Positions 33,858 to 46,269 of a DNA stretch of 64,000 nucleotides are shown piece after piece; position 1 is the stretch's first letter; the number at the start of each line of letters is the position of its first letter. Origin of the DNA: Sinonovacula constricta (taxonomy: Eukaryota; Mollusca; Bivalvia; Cardiida; Solecurtidae). The stretch is from contig CM017567.1 in assembly GCA_007844125.1 (NCBI GenBank), positions 43,235,562 to 43,299,561 on the forward strand. The letters are read 5' to 3'. The notes under the pieces are model-generated. The model was given only the letters and a program-made list of their open reading frames with translations. It searched no databases and was not told the DNA's origin. Position numbers and translations under genes: made by a program.

Positions 33858-36800
33858 ATGTCAAATCTTCGTATCGAAAGTGTGACCGCCTCTTTAGTAA
33901 GAGAGTATCTTAGTAGAAAGGTATCTATAATAATATTTACTCATTTTACTGTTGCTTTATTGCTTTTTAGTACATTTCAACACTTAAGATTTGAACTTAT
34001 GAGTTATGTGTTTGTCAATTGAAAGGTGGTATGCGACAGTTGGATCCAAACATTTTTTCTCAGATAACAAAATTAGTCATTGTAACATAAAGAGGGTCAT
34101 GCAAAAAGCTGTTAATTAATGCCTTCGATCTGTTTGTACAGGTATTGTCTATCGGAGCCACACTGCAGAGATGGCTATTTTAATGTAGAGGTACCTATGC
34201 ACAAACCGTACCTAATCTCGAACCTTTCACTTTCATCCAGTTTTCTACCTTTGCGTAAACATGTGACGTCATAGATTTATGTGTTCAGGTGCTTTTGTTA
34301 ATGCGCCGAGCTGTCATCACTGTCAAATGCCGATAATGCATCAGAAACAAGTAAGTAAGGAAGGAATTCATGTCATGATGTTGATTTCCATAAATTTTCT
34401 TATTACTTTTTTCATATAAATCATAAAAATGAGGTTTTATATATAAAAAACATGTTACCATCGTTGATCATACAATGTCTATATAAATATAAACAATTTC
34501 TTTACTGAATTGATAAGATTACTGCTATATTCCAGCAATGGCCATCCAAAATAGCAAAACTGAAGAATTATTCACCCACTGCATTTCATAACACATTCCT
34601 GAAAGTGAAGGAGACTAGTCTGCCTATAAAAACAGTGGCTAGACAATTTGGGGTTTCAGATAATACCCTGAGAGATGGTGTAAAAGGTTGTATTGATCCA
34701 GAAGTTTTGGCACCTGTTTCAGTCCCACTGTTTAGTATGGAAGAGGAGGCCAAGCTTGTTGACCACATCAAAACCATGGCCGATCTTGGGTATGGCTTTT
34801 CAATAAGTGAAGTTGTTGATAAGGCTAGCAACTATGTTGTCTACCTTTGAAGGCGATCAAGTGACAAGCCTTTGTCTGTTAAATGGTTTAAAGGTTTCAG
34901 AAGTAGATGGTCTGAAGTATGAGTGATCAAACCAAGAGGACTGTATCGGTCCAGAGCAGCATCAACAATTCAGGAAGTTGTAAATGATTACTTCACAATC
35001 TGGAGACTGTGATCAGGGCTAATAATCTTACAGATAAACTTGAAAGCGTCTATAATTTTGCTAAAAAGGAGTGCAGACTGAACACTCGCCCTCTTATATA
35101 GTAAGCTCAAAAATGCAATGCCTGCAGTAACTTCATCGAGGTTGACTATCACTACAATCATTGGCTGTGGAAATGCTATAGGAACTCAGCTCCCCCCTTA
35201 CTTTGTATTCAAAGGACAACGAATGAATCATGATCTCATGCCGGGTCTGTTGGAACTGTTACTCAGACAGGATGGTCAAATTCAACCGTGTTCTATGAGT
35301 ACATGTCAAAGCACTTCGTCGGGTATGTCCAAAGGCAAGATTCAAACCAGCCAGGCTTGGTGGTTTTCAAACATCAATGTACCTGTGATAGACTGGGGAA
35401 AAGAAAACAATGTCATTTTGTTCATTCTACCAGCCCACATCAGCCACATTTTGCAGCTCAGAGGTGTGGGTTGTTTTGGTCCACTACAAAAAATTTACAA
35501 CTTCAACTGTCACAAGTTTGTGCAAGAAAATCCAGCTTCAAAGATTATAAGATACAATGTTGCAGCACTGGCTTCGTCCGCATATGTTACAGGGATGTGA
35601 TTTTTCCGGGGAAACGCACATTTCGGTTGGCCAAGGACCATTTCAGTGCAATTTCTGTGTATTCGAGGAGAAAATTTTATGGAGGTTGCTGGAAGCGGTC
35701 ACCTCAGAATCAGTTGAAGTTCCTCAGAGGCGCCAAGTGACTGACGAGAGGACAGAATTCTCAGAGTAACACCGATTTGCTTAGACAAAAGCAAGATTCA
35801 ACTTACCAAGCTGAACGATTTGTAACGCGCAGTTTAATTGGTTGTTACCCAACTGTTCATCCAATTAGTAAATCCATCTTTACGGCAACAAGCTTCTGTC
35901 CAGAGGACAGAATTATCCGAGGAAAGCTGATTGGAGTAGACGACAACGCGATTAAACTTATGATTTGTAATGCATGATTTTGTTGGTTGTTACCTGACTG
36001 TTCATCCAATCAGGAAAGCCGTAGCTCAGCAATAATGCATCTGGTTAAGTTTTGATGGCAACTGTTTACAACTAGATAATTATGGTGGAAAAATCAAACC
36101 CACAATGTCTTGGATTATTGAATGTACGAACGATCCTCACTAAACACTAGATGTAGATGTGGAATGTAAAAACAAATTCAGATGGGAATGATAAGCAAAT
36201 GTAATTGAATTTGATTGTATTCATGTAGCTCTGTCTCAATTTATATGAAAGATCGACTGTCCAGGAAAGTGTAAGTGTATTGTTAGATAACCATATCATA
36301 TAGGTCTCCTATGTTCCCAACTATACTTGCTATGAACAGCTTAAAAGTACTTAAAGAGTTTAAGAAAACAAAAGATAGATTTTACTCTGTGATAGATTTT
36401 ACTCTGTTTGAATTTTTATTATATTTGATAGTATTAAGCTCAATATTTAGCCTAAAATGTCTATGGCAAAAACAAAACACATTGTCAATCATTGCTTGCC
36501 ACAAATATTCAATTCAATGGTAATAGGCTAAATTGTTAAGAGAAATACTTATATTTATTTTTTTGTATTTATTACTTCACAAATTCACTCATGTCAAGAT
36601 ATAAATCTATTCCTTATATGATGTGGTATTTATAACTATTAGTTGTAACTAAATAAAGATAGTTAAAAGCTATGATCTTTTTATAATGAATTGCCACGTT
36701 TTAATGAAAAGAAAGATAAAATATGGGTTAGGCATTTTGAAGAAGGGGTCTTTGGAAAAATTTAAGGCCACTTTCTTAAACCAGAAAATCATTTTTGGGT

Positions 36801-39800
36801 GGGTGGGGCAGGGCTTTGCCCTCTGATCCCCCACAAGGCCCCTTGACCCCACTGGGGGCCTGATGAGGCCCCAAAACCCTCTCTAAAAATTTTCTTCCCT
36901 TTTCATATCTGATCAATCACACCCCTGATGTTAGCGCTTTGTCGAACATGCATTTGATAAAGGCAAACTGTCAGATACCACCTTTAATAAAAACTTGGGT
37001 ACTACCTGAAGCTCCTTGCCATAAATGAGTGAAATCTTTCAATGTTGTCACTTTGTAACATATGTATCAAACAAAAGGAATCAGAGTTAACTGACAGTTT
37101 CTGTTGATATCATAGGCTAGTATTTTGTCATGCTGCCTTTCTGGATAAGAACTTGCTTTACTAGCCGTGGCAAATTGGATTTAAGTCTTTGGATGGGGAC
37201 CTCTTGAAAGGTCAACACCTGCTAATTTCACTTGTCACACATGAAACTGAAACATATTCATAGCTGTTAGCCAGTTCATAAAAGAGTGAAAATTTCAAAA
37301 TATAGATGACAAACTTTAACACAATGATTAAGTTTGACATGTAGAAAGATTAGTATTATCCAGAAACCGGTGTTCTCCAAAAAATAAAAAGTAGCAGGTT
37401 ATTTTTTTAAAGTAGCAGGCTGCATTATCATGTGTCAATCCGCGAAGCGGCGAGGTTCGTGGCGAGGGGGAGGGTGTTCGAGGGGTTACCCCTCCTACTA
37501 GGGGGGCCATTCTCGTGTAGTTTTTGACAACAAGAATCTCAAAGTTATGTAAACCATATGTAGACAATGACCACACCAATGATGTTCATGTTAATTAAAT
37601 GAAGTTAAATTTGGAAAGTCTTGATAAATGGTCAGCAAGGAAACATGAATACCAAATGTCAAGTTTGGTACTTTCTGACAAAACTTTTTTTGAAAGTTTT
37701 ACAATGAAGTTTTTACATGTATAATAGTTAGCTAGGCTCCTGGTGCCCTGTTCTCGACTGATAAAAATTCTTTTAACAACTTTTTGATCATCCTATGCGT
37801 AATGGAGTACTTAATTTTTATATTCAAAGCCTAAGCATTGAACTCAGTTTTACTGCTTCATATCACAAGCTGCCAAATGAACCGTCCCTGTCTCCAGTAA
37901 GATAAAAAGTAATGATGCTTTTTCAATGATAGGGCATGAAATGAAATGCAGAGGCATACAGTACAAAATTATCAATTGTTTATGCATCTTAACATATATC
38001 CATCCTGTTTAGACTAGATGCAAATGTGATTTTAAAATGTTTCTAATGTCCCCAAATGAGCGAAGAAAAAATAGATGCAAAAATTTTGTCAGACTTTTTA
38101 GACATAGAAAAAACATTTTTTTTTTGGTTTTCAATTTTAAAGAAACCACACTATCCAGTCATTGAGTGTCTTTTATGTGTAAAATTTTAATCAACCTATA
38201 TAACATGCAAAATCTAAACAAACCATACCAGAACATAATTATTTAAATAATCACTTAAATCACCAAGGTACACATTTCCCCCTCAAGTGAATGACATTAA
38301 ATGACCCACTTACAGTAATTTTGTTTACCACTTCAGGTGGTAGCATGGATTCTTAAACCATAATTTTGCACTGCTCAGGAGTTTGATGAAATGATGTTCT
38401 ATTTAATATTAAAGTGAATGTTCATTAATTGGTACAATGGTTTCTTTTATTATAAAACCATTCTATTAATAACAACAAAAGTCATGTTACATGTTGCACT
38501 CATAGTGCAAATTACAATGGACATGTATTGACTTATTGGGTCATTCATTTCATGTTTTTTTATACAAATTGTAAGCACTGATTGCTTTGATTTACCACAT
38601 CACTTTCTATATTCTCTGTTTTAAACATTTTGATTTTAGTCTGTACTGTTAACATACATTGTCATTCTAATGAGAAGAAAATAAAGACATTGAAAATATC
38701 TATAAATATTGTGTACCTGTAAGTTACAGTCGGTTTTTCAAGTCCTTTATGGATGTTGAATACAATGGGGTTAAGTGAAAGGAGGTATACATTGTTTGTG
38801 AGTATTTCATTTCACATTTGCAGGGCTTGAAGACTACACTGCAGGTGTTGGATGAGGAGTTTCCCAGAGATGATAGCAGCATCAGTAATAGACAACAGCT
38901 GGTAAAGGAACTGCATATAGAAAAATTGATGAAGAAAAACAAAGTAAAGTATCGCCTTTTAAATTATTTTAGTGGTTTTAAAGGACAATAAATTTAGATT
39001 TATTTTATTTAAAAAAGTTCTTGAAATTAGAAATTGTTGAGGCTGAATAACATTTTGTTCTGGGAAAGCCCTGGCTCCAACAATGGCAGCCATCCATCCG
39101 CCACAGCATTTTCCTTTCTGCAGAAGAGCATTTATTGCTACTGAGGCAGTCTCCATCCTTTGTTTGGTGTCCTGAGGGGTTGGTGGATATTTTATGACTT
39201 TCACCAATCAAGTGTCTCCCTTCTGTACATATGGCCAAACTAACTGTGCCTTCTCTAATGTTCAATGTCTTGAGATTTTGAGACATCCAAGCCTACTTAT
39301 CAGTTTTCTGCTAGTGAGTTGCTCTAAGACTATGTATGACTCTAATGAAACATACATTTTATAAAAAAGCATTTTAAGAATAATTTTCATCTTCAGTTAT
39401 TCAGGACATCACATTTACATGTATATAGGTCTTTCCAAAGGCTAAGTTAGCAAATCAAGAGATTTTAGTCCTCGATTTTTTTTAATGATTTCCTTCCTGT
39501 GGAAAGATTACACTGCCAATTTATAGTCAAAATATGTTTTATGGTTTATGTTAAGGATGCCAAGAAGTACTTACTTACTGAAGTACACAGTCGAATGGAA
39601 AGACTCGATTATTGAAATCACTTATCTAGTTCTCAGAAGAAAAAAAGACCTGCATTTTGTTTCAAATTAAAAGGTTAAATTAATGAAGTTGAAGTTGAGT
39701 GCTAGTGCACATTTTAAGACAAGTGTCAGTGGGATTATGTGCATGATTTAATGAAAGTGTGATATAATGCAGCCATTTCAGAAAGTTGTGTTGTCCTCAT

Positions 39801-42800
39801 CTTGAAAACATGAGGTTTAACCTGGAAATATTTTTTTATTGTTAAATCATCCTTGTTTCATGGTTGTGGCTCTTAAAGAGGCATAGCAGCCTTTATTGTA
39901 TAAGAATCATTTTGGCAACTGGTATATAAACCTGCTGTTGTTGTTTTTCTCTATCATTTACAGCTAGATTATTATGACATTAAAGCATACTTTTTGTGTT
40001 GTTTTTTTCTAAATTTTAACATAGTTCATGTCAAGTAATTCACTAAATATTACATCCATAAAAAAAGTTAAATGGACATGAGTATGTGCTGTTTTATTGA
40101 AATTCAATTTATTTCTGAGTTTCTTTGACATATAAAAAGCCCCAAATCACCTGCTTGGCTTTTTTCTCTCCAAAATTATTATAGTTCTTCCAGTCTTCAT
40201 TCTTTTTATTTTGTTTTGTCTGGATGAATGTTCAGCATTGTTTGCAAAAGCTGGCGGTCACTTGACATCTAAGCTTAATAACTTTACAGCTGACTGACGT
40301 CGGTGATGTCATCCAGTATACATGTACATGCTTTTACATTGTATACATCTTAACTTGTTGCATATCATCCTTAAAACACTCTTAAAAACACAATACGTAG
40401 ACAACCTAGATCCAGCCAGTCATTAACAAAACTGACTTTTAAACACCGACTATCCTCCCAGCGTGACACCAACTCCATGTGCTGATCATGTATTGACCCA
40501 TGTATATAACTGTATGCACCACACAGTGTCGACGACCAGTTTTGCCCAAATCCATCGGTTCACCTGTATATTTTGCATGCCAATGTTAATACAAAATAAG
40601 CGGATCGCTTCAGCCCTGTCCAATGTGTAGCTTAAAAATGACTAGGTGACCTTAAGCCTAACTGTCTCAACTGGTCTTTTATAATCTGTTGCATATGTTG
40701 ACAACAAAACGTACTATACATGTCCTAGTTATTTCCTTTGGTGCTGCTGTACATTTCGCACGCTAGTGTTAATACAAAGCTCAATTTGCTTCAGCCCTGA
40801 CTAGGTGGCTGATGGCTATCTGCCTAGCTATAGTTTTTTTATTCTTTTCATACATTGACAACAACATTTATTATACAGGTTCTACTTATTTCTCACGGTG
40901 CACCTGTATATTTTGCACGCCAGTGTCTATACAAATCTCGGTTGCTTCAGCCCTGTCCGCTATATAGTTTAAACATGACTGGGTGGCTGAAAGCCTGCCT
41001 GTTCAGCTGTTATTTTTTATTTATTTTTGCACACGTCAACAACTCTTTGTATTATACACGTTCAACTTATTTTGCATGGCAATTAGCTTACCCGTTTCTG
41101 CAATCTTACCCCTTTCTCAGTTACAGTTTAAAGAAAGACTTGAAACTTAACTGTTCTTTATACATAAGAATAGCAATAGAAAAGTTTCCTACTCCTGCCT
41201 CTTTTTTGCCAAAATCACGGCCCTTTCTCAATTAGAATTTTCATTAATTATTGCTGTTGCCAAATTTCACTTTCCCAATATCCGTTCAATCCAGAGCTGC
41301 GAAATTTAACACATCCGTCCGAGATCACAGTAAGCATAACCCCAGACACCATTTTGTTAAAGTTATTGTATACTGGTTTAGTGGCATCACAATGTCTCTT
41401 GTTTTTGTCTCATATGCTTATCATGTTCCCAATAACCAGAAGTATGTAGAGTTAGTCTACTGCTGCTTTAAACATAAAACATTCTATCACTCTTGCCTAA
41501 CAACTTTGTTGTTTTTTTCTTAGTGCTCCAAACTTCAAATACCACTTTTACTACAGTTATTACTGTAAAAATTAGAAGAGAGCGACAACAAAACAGTTTA
41601 GAAAATTATCTTGGAAACAAATATCACATATTTTCTATCTATATTTCCTTTTCTCCTCCCTGTATGGTCTACACCACTCATTCTGTCCACTTTTTGTATC
41701 TTCAGTGAGTCATATCTGCCTTGTCTGTTGACAGATTCCTGTTTGTTTAACCTTGTGATTCTTACAATAAGAAAGGTACATTGATTCCATTGCCGAGTTT
41801 TATGCTCGCTTATTTGTTAGTAGTATTTGTGCAAACCAAGTAATATGGCACATTCTTATAACTACTCTCTGAGAGTTAGCAAAAAGGTGTGTGATGTATT
41901 AAATGTTGTAGTTATGTCAAGATACAGAGGCTGTGGCAACTTGGTCATTTTTTTTTTTCTTTATATTTGCACTCTGGTCTCATGACACGTTCTTATTGTC
42001 ACTTCGCAGCCAAAGTCTTGGGTCCGAAAAGCCCAAATTACTTCATATTAGTAGAAGGTTTGTTCAAAGTTCTAGACAACACAGTAATATTTTGTTTTCA
42101 ATTCTCTTTGCCATTGTTATTTTCTGTGTTAATACAATATCATGGACTGCTATCCTACTTATATTTACCGGCAATGTAAAGCTAAATCCAGGCCCTGCCT
42201 TTAATAACTCTTTCACAAACTCCTCACAAGATGCAATTTCTAAACTAATAAACTCACATCACTATTTATCGTGTGCTCATTATAATGTACAGAGTATTCA
42301 GCATAAGTTAGATATACTCTACACTGAATTAAATGAATTTGATGTCCTGTCCTTTTCTGAAACATGGTTGGGCCCTACAGTTGTAACTACAGAATTAATA
42401 TTACTGGGTTACTCATCTCCAGAGAGAATAGATTGAGAGGGCGATAGTCATGGTGGTGTAATACTTTATGTAAAAAATAATATATACTACAGGAGAAGGC
42501 GTAACCTCGAGATATATAAATTGGAATGTATTTGGATTGAAATCACCCCTAACAATAAACAACACGTCTTGATATGTACAATTTATAGGCCACCCAATGC
42601 AAACTTGGCATATTTTTTTTCAATGATTAACACTTACTTGATTTGGCTAAAAGTTCAGGAATCTCCAATATTGTTCCCAAGGGAGATTTCAATCTTGATG
42701 TATTGTCCTCATCAAAACCATCATTTAGAAAGGTCGATACCCTTATAAAACAGTTTGGGTTTCATCAGGTCATCACCAAAGCAAGACATTTCACAGAACA

Positions 42801-45714
42801 GTCAGAATCGTTAATAGATTTAGTCATAGTATCAAACGCTGATAATGTTAAACACTCAGGTGAAATGGAACATTTCCTTCCACAAGATGTTCGATACCAC
42901 TGTCCGATTTTTGTCCTACTTAGTTTCACGACAGATATGAAAATATGAACAAGGGGATTATGATAAGCTTCGTTCAGATATAGGGCTATCCAACTGGGAC
43001 AAAAACAAAGGTGAAGAAATTGATGTCTACACAACAATTGTCACGAATTGAATATTATACATTGAAAAAAATAACATACCTAATAAAATGATTAGAATTA
43101 ACCCCAATGACCATCCCTGGATATCTTCTGAAATTAAACGTAATATTACTTATTAGAAAGTGTAAATGCCTTTACAGAAAAACCAAAATTACACAATCTA
43201 TGCATTGCTGGCAATGTTCAGAAAATTGACCAAGAACTCGAGTACTGATTTTAGAACTAATTGACATTTCTAGTCAACATACCTTAATTAAAGTGAAATC
43301 TCAAGTTAACATGCCTGAATTAGTAACATCTCTAGTTAACTTACTTAAATTAAAGTGACATCTTTAGTTAACATACTTGAATTAAAGTGACATCTTTAGT
43401 TAAAATACCTGAATTGAAGTGACATCTCTAGTTAACATACTTGCATTGAAGTGACATCTCTAGTTAACATACCTGAATTGAAGTGACATCTCTAGTTAAC
43501 ATACCTGAACTGAAGTGACATCTTTAGTTTACATACCTGAATTGAAGTGACATTTTTAGTTTACATACCTGAATTGAAGTGACATCTTTAGTTTACATAC
43601 CTTAATTAAAGCCTGACAATTGATAATGCTTTCAGGATCAAACCAAGCCATTGAAAGCCATGCTAGAAGTGATAACCCAGTACCTGCTGAGCAGTAAAGT
43701 GTTAATGAAGGCCTCAGATCCATTTCATCCAGCTTCACCAGCCAACAGCCAACCGAAATCTGCTAATTCATCTAGAAGTCACTACCCTACTGTGGTAATA
43801 TTTGCTAAATAGTTCTTTAATTTTTTTTCTGTTTAAAGCTGTTCTATTGATTGAATTGGGAATGTTATAGACTTTTTTGGTCTGTGTATTGATACAAATG
43901 TAGTTTGTGAACTAAAACTGCATTTTTTAGTGTATGTCTTAAAATTTTTCTTAATCATTTACAAGTATAACACAGTTGCCAGTATCTAAATTCTGTGAGT
44001 GGTTGTAAAAGACTGCTGTGTCACCTGAAAGTTTGAATGGAAAGTTTTCCACACCAATTCAAAAGAACAACAAAGACTTAAATTGTTACAGTGTAGCACA
44101 AAAGTCAATTTTATCAGGAAGTTCTTCATACTGGATGATATACAGACTACAAATTTTGAACTTCTGATATCTCTTCACAGCTATCTGCTTCTGAATTCAT
44201 GTACACTGACTTAACTTATATAATTCAGTCCTTGTCCATTTGAGGGTTAATTAGAGATCTAGATCTATGGATCTATGGACAAGATTAAGTTCTAGTTATA
44301 GAGACTGTCTGAAAGATTGTTTTATGCAAATAGTTATGTAAAAAATATGATCAATACCTGCAATTTTAAAGATCTGTTTTCTTTTTAAAACATTTTATTA
44401 TTAGATCATTTCAGGAAAAAAAGTTGTTTTTTAAAGTAAACTAGACCTTAGTTTGCTAGCAAGTCACTTGATGGTCAACACACCACTTTTTTGACAATTG
44501 GCCTAATGAAAAGCAAATCTTGCCAGGAATCAGTTAAGAAATATTCTTTCAAAGCTTTATGTAGACAGTTGTCATTTTAAATGTTTGAGTTACCATATTT
44601 TTTTCTATAAAATGATAATAAAGCCATAAAACTTAAAGGAAATTTATTGTTAACACTTAATGTAAAGGTAATTAAGTTTATTATTGGCACATTATTCATG
44701 TTTCCAGTCTTATATTTGTATTTATAAATGAAATAATTCAGTTTTGATGACACTCTCTGCATTTATCTTAAATTTTTGTTCTATGTTTAATACAAACTGT
44801 ATGTCACCATGACACTGTCATTTACTAAAATTCCAAAAAGAAGGAAAAGAAATATATTGACATCCATAATTTAGAATACTAACTTGATTTACTTAGAACT
44901 CTTGTCAAAAATACTTTGGAACATCATTCCAGTTATTTTTTATTGAAAATACTACTCAGGCCAAAAAATTTGCACTAGATATTATAAAGTAGCTATTGAG
45001 TTGGACCAAAAAAAATTGCACTAGATGTTATAAAACAGATCACTGAGTTGGAAGGGAACTTTGTTCTAGTTTTTATAAAATAGACTAGTGAGTATGTTGC
45101 TACTGGCAAATATGAACTCTGTAAAACTGCTATCATTTTTTTTATAATATTTGATTTTGTTTTTGTAAGTGATTTGTTATTTGATTGAAAATATCAATAT
45201 GCAGTATGCAATGTATATTACAATGTATCCTAATACCTATCATACTAGCTTTTCTCTTGCCATACCCATACCTCCAAGAAACTTCCTTGCAGTAACATGC
45301 AGAAATACATTGCTAATGTGAGTTATTACCAGTATATTGGGAAATTATTTATTTGATTCCCTATCACCTAGGATCTTCTAGTTATTAAAAGGAAATATTT
45401 ATAAAAATATTATACCATTAAACTGTGACAATAGAAACATACCTTAATACTTAAAACTATCAAATTTATTTAAGCCACCCTCATATCATTTGTTAAAACA
45501 GACAATTATTTTAAAAATGACACTATATTATTTTTATATATGTTTGTTTCACAGGAAGAAAATGATATCAAATTTGATGGATTTCCTGCCACGCAATTAA
45601 ATGAGGAGGAAGATGACCTCCTAAAACCTGATCCGAACTTTACCTACCCAAGTTATCGACGGAAGCCAAAAAATAACCCCATAACAGTTTCATCAAAGAA
45701 GCCAGAATCAAGAG
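33858..45714 (+). CDS. MINDY4: MINDY4-like lysine-48 deubiquitinase, 5' exons
   Basis: Four exons: 33858-33920 (MSNLRIESVTASLVREYLSR, then K|gtatct), 38824-38943 (GLKTTLQVLDEEFPRDDSSI ... IEKLMKKNK), 43636-43794 (DQTKPLKAMLEVITQYLLSS ...) and 45555-45714 (EENDIKFDGFPATQL ...). All junctions are GT-AG; the first three exons are whole codons and the fourth leaves one base. The N-terminal order 'ASLVREYLSRK-GLK.T...D.E.PR.D.SI.NR..L.K.LHIE.L.K.NK-....PLK..LE.IT.Y.L' closely follows vertebrate MINDY4 (FAM188B). Its helical N-terminus precedes a C-terminal MINDY catalytic domain that trims K48 polyubiquitin. The catalytic exons are not visible and must lie further right. No frame defect was found. 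Confidence 0.8.
34545..35735 (+). pseudogene. Pogo/Tigger-like transposase, broken
   Basis: It lies in the first MINDY4 intron. The frame 34605-34850 encodes a Psq-type helix-turn-helix (KTVARQFGVSDNTLRDGVKG) and SMEEEAKLVDHIKTMADLGY. Shifted frames follow with PLSVKWFKGFRSRW, LTITTIIGCGNAIGTQLPPY, FVFKGQRM, NNVILFILPAHISHILQLRG, GCFGPLQKIYNF. This is the order of a DDE_1 transposase, and LPAHISHILQ matches the conserved block around its second catalytic region. Stops at about 34849, 34921 and 35101 and several shifts rule out activity. Terminal repeats were not found. Confidence 0.75.
36760..36900. other. GC-rich patch in AT-rich intron
   Basis: GGGTGGGTGGGGCAGGGCTT, CAAGGCCCCTTGACCCCACT and a closing GGCCCC mark a short insert, probably a fragment of a dispersed element. 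A second GC-rich patch, with AATCCGCGAAGCGGCGAGG, is at about 37436-37520. No coding content was seen. Confidence 0.35.
40540..41110 (+). repeat. Three tandem ~155-180 bp monomers upstream of a LINE
   Basis: The marker GCTTCAGCCCTG recurs near 40607, 40788 and 40943. Each is preceded by a TTTTGCACGCCAGTGT-like string and followed by 'gactaggtgg..ga' and a 'tacattgacaacaa' string. The array lies directly upstream of the LINE endonuclease in the same orientation. It looks like a tandem monomer 5' region, though a simple tandem repeat is not excluded. Confidence 0.55.
41930..43030 (+). pseudogene. Non-LTR retrotransposon (LINE) endonuclease fragment
   Basis: Inside the second MINDY4 intron, broken frames read LLIFTGNVKLNPGPA, CAHYNVQSIQHKLDILYTEL, FDVLSFSETWL, GGVILYVKNNI, ECIWIEIT, ICTIYRPPNANL, PKGDFNLDVLSS, SESLIDLVIVSN and VRYHCPIFVLL. 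These are the ordered motifs of an exonuclease-endonuclease-phosphatase domain of the CR1/Jockey kind, including 'SETWL', 'GDFN' and the final 'H'-type region. A TGA at about 42434 and frame changes show that it is dead. Reverse transcriptase is not recognisable after about 43250. Confidence 0.75.
43260..43616. repeat. Minisatellite, 32 bp unit
   Basis: About eleven copies of a unit reading GAATTGAAGTGACATCTCTA plus GTTAACATACCT fill the DNA just before MINDY4 exon 3. The last unit ends within 25 bases of the acceptor at 43635. Confidence 0.9.
44965..45095. repeat. Short tandem repeat, ~50 bp unit
   Basis: Three diverged units sharing TTGCACTAGATGTTATAAA-like and TGAGTTGGA strings lie in the third MINDY4 intron. 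Confidence 0.5.
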
Positions 45715-46269
45715 GTAATTGACACAGCACTTTATCAAGCTTTGAATTTTGTGATTATTTAAATCAAGATAGGAACATACAAGACAATATCTAAAAATTT
45801 ATATAAGGTATTAATTAAATTTGTGTATTTATATTGTTATTTCACATTTTCTTGTGTATTTTCTATATAACTGTATAATTTATAAACAAATCATCTCTTT
45901 AATTGAAACGTCTAAAAGTTATCTATCTTGAATTTTCATACCCCCACACAATAAAGTGGAGCCAGGTTGTCAATCTGTCCATCCTTGGACACTATTTTGT
46001 CTTGGCTTCTTCTTCAATTTTGTGTCAAGTTGAAACTTTACAATCATTTATGGTGCAGTAGTTACATTCAGATGAAAATTTCACGAGCTTTTGCACCTTT
46101 TTTATCGGACATTAATACAAAAGAGAGGATGTCAAAAAAACAGCATTTGGGGGTATTTATTAGCCCTTTCCTTGTAGTATAAATATTTTAAGAAAGGAGA
46201 AATGATGACAATTCCAGATAAAACTATGTATTTAATGCTATACCTGATACATCATTCCTCCATTTTTTA

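Noticed and set aside
35777..36013. C-terminal part of the pogo-like transposase
   Set aside because: The frame shows no DDE_1 features; the segment instead carries a direct repeat (GGTTGTTACC...CTGTTCATCCAAT at about 35840 and 35983).
39005..39286. Minus-strand 93-codon frame as a host exon
   Set aside because: Two overlapping frames look equally protein-like, no splice signals fit, and no family was recognised; it may be a fragment of a dispersed repeat.
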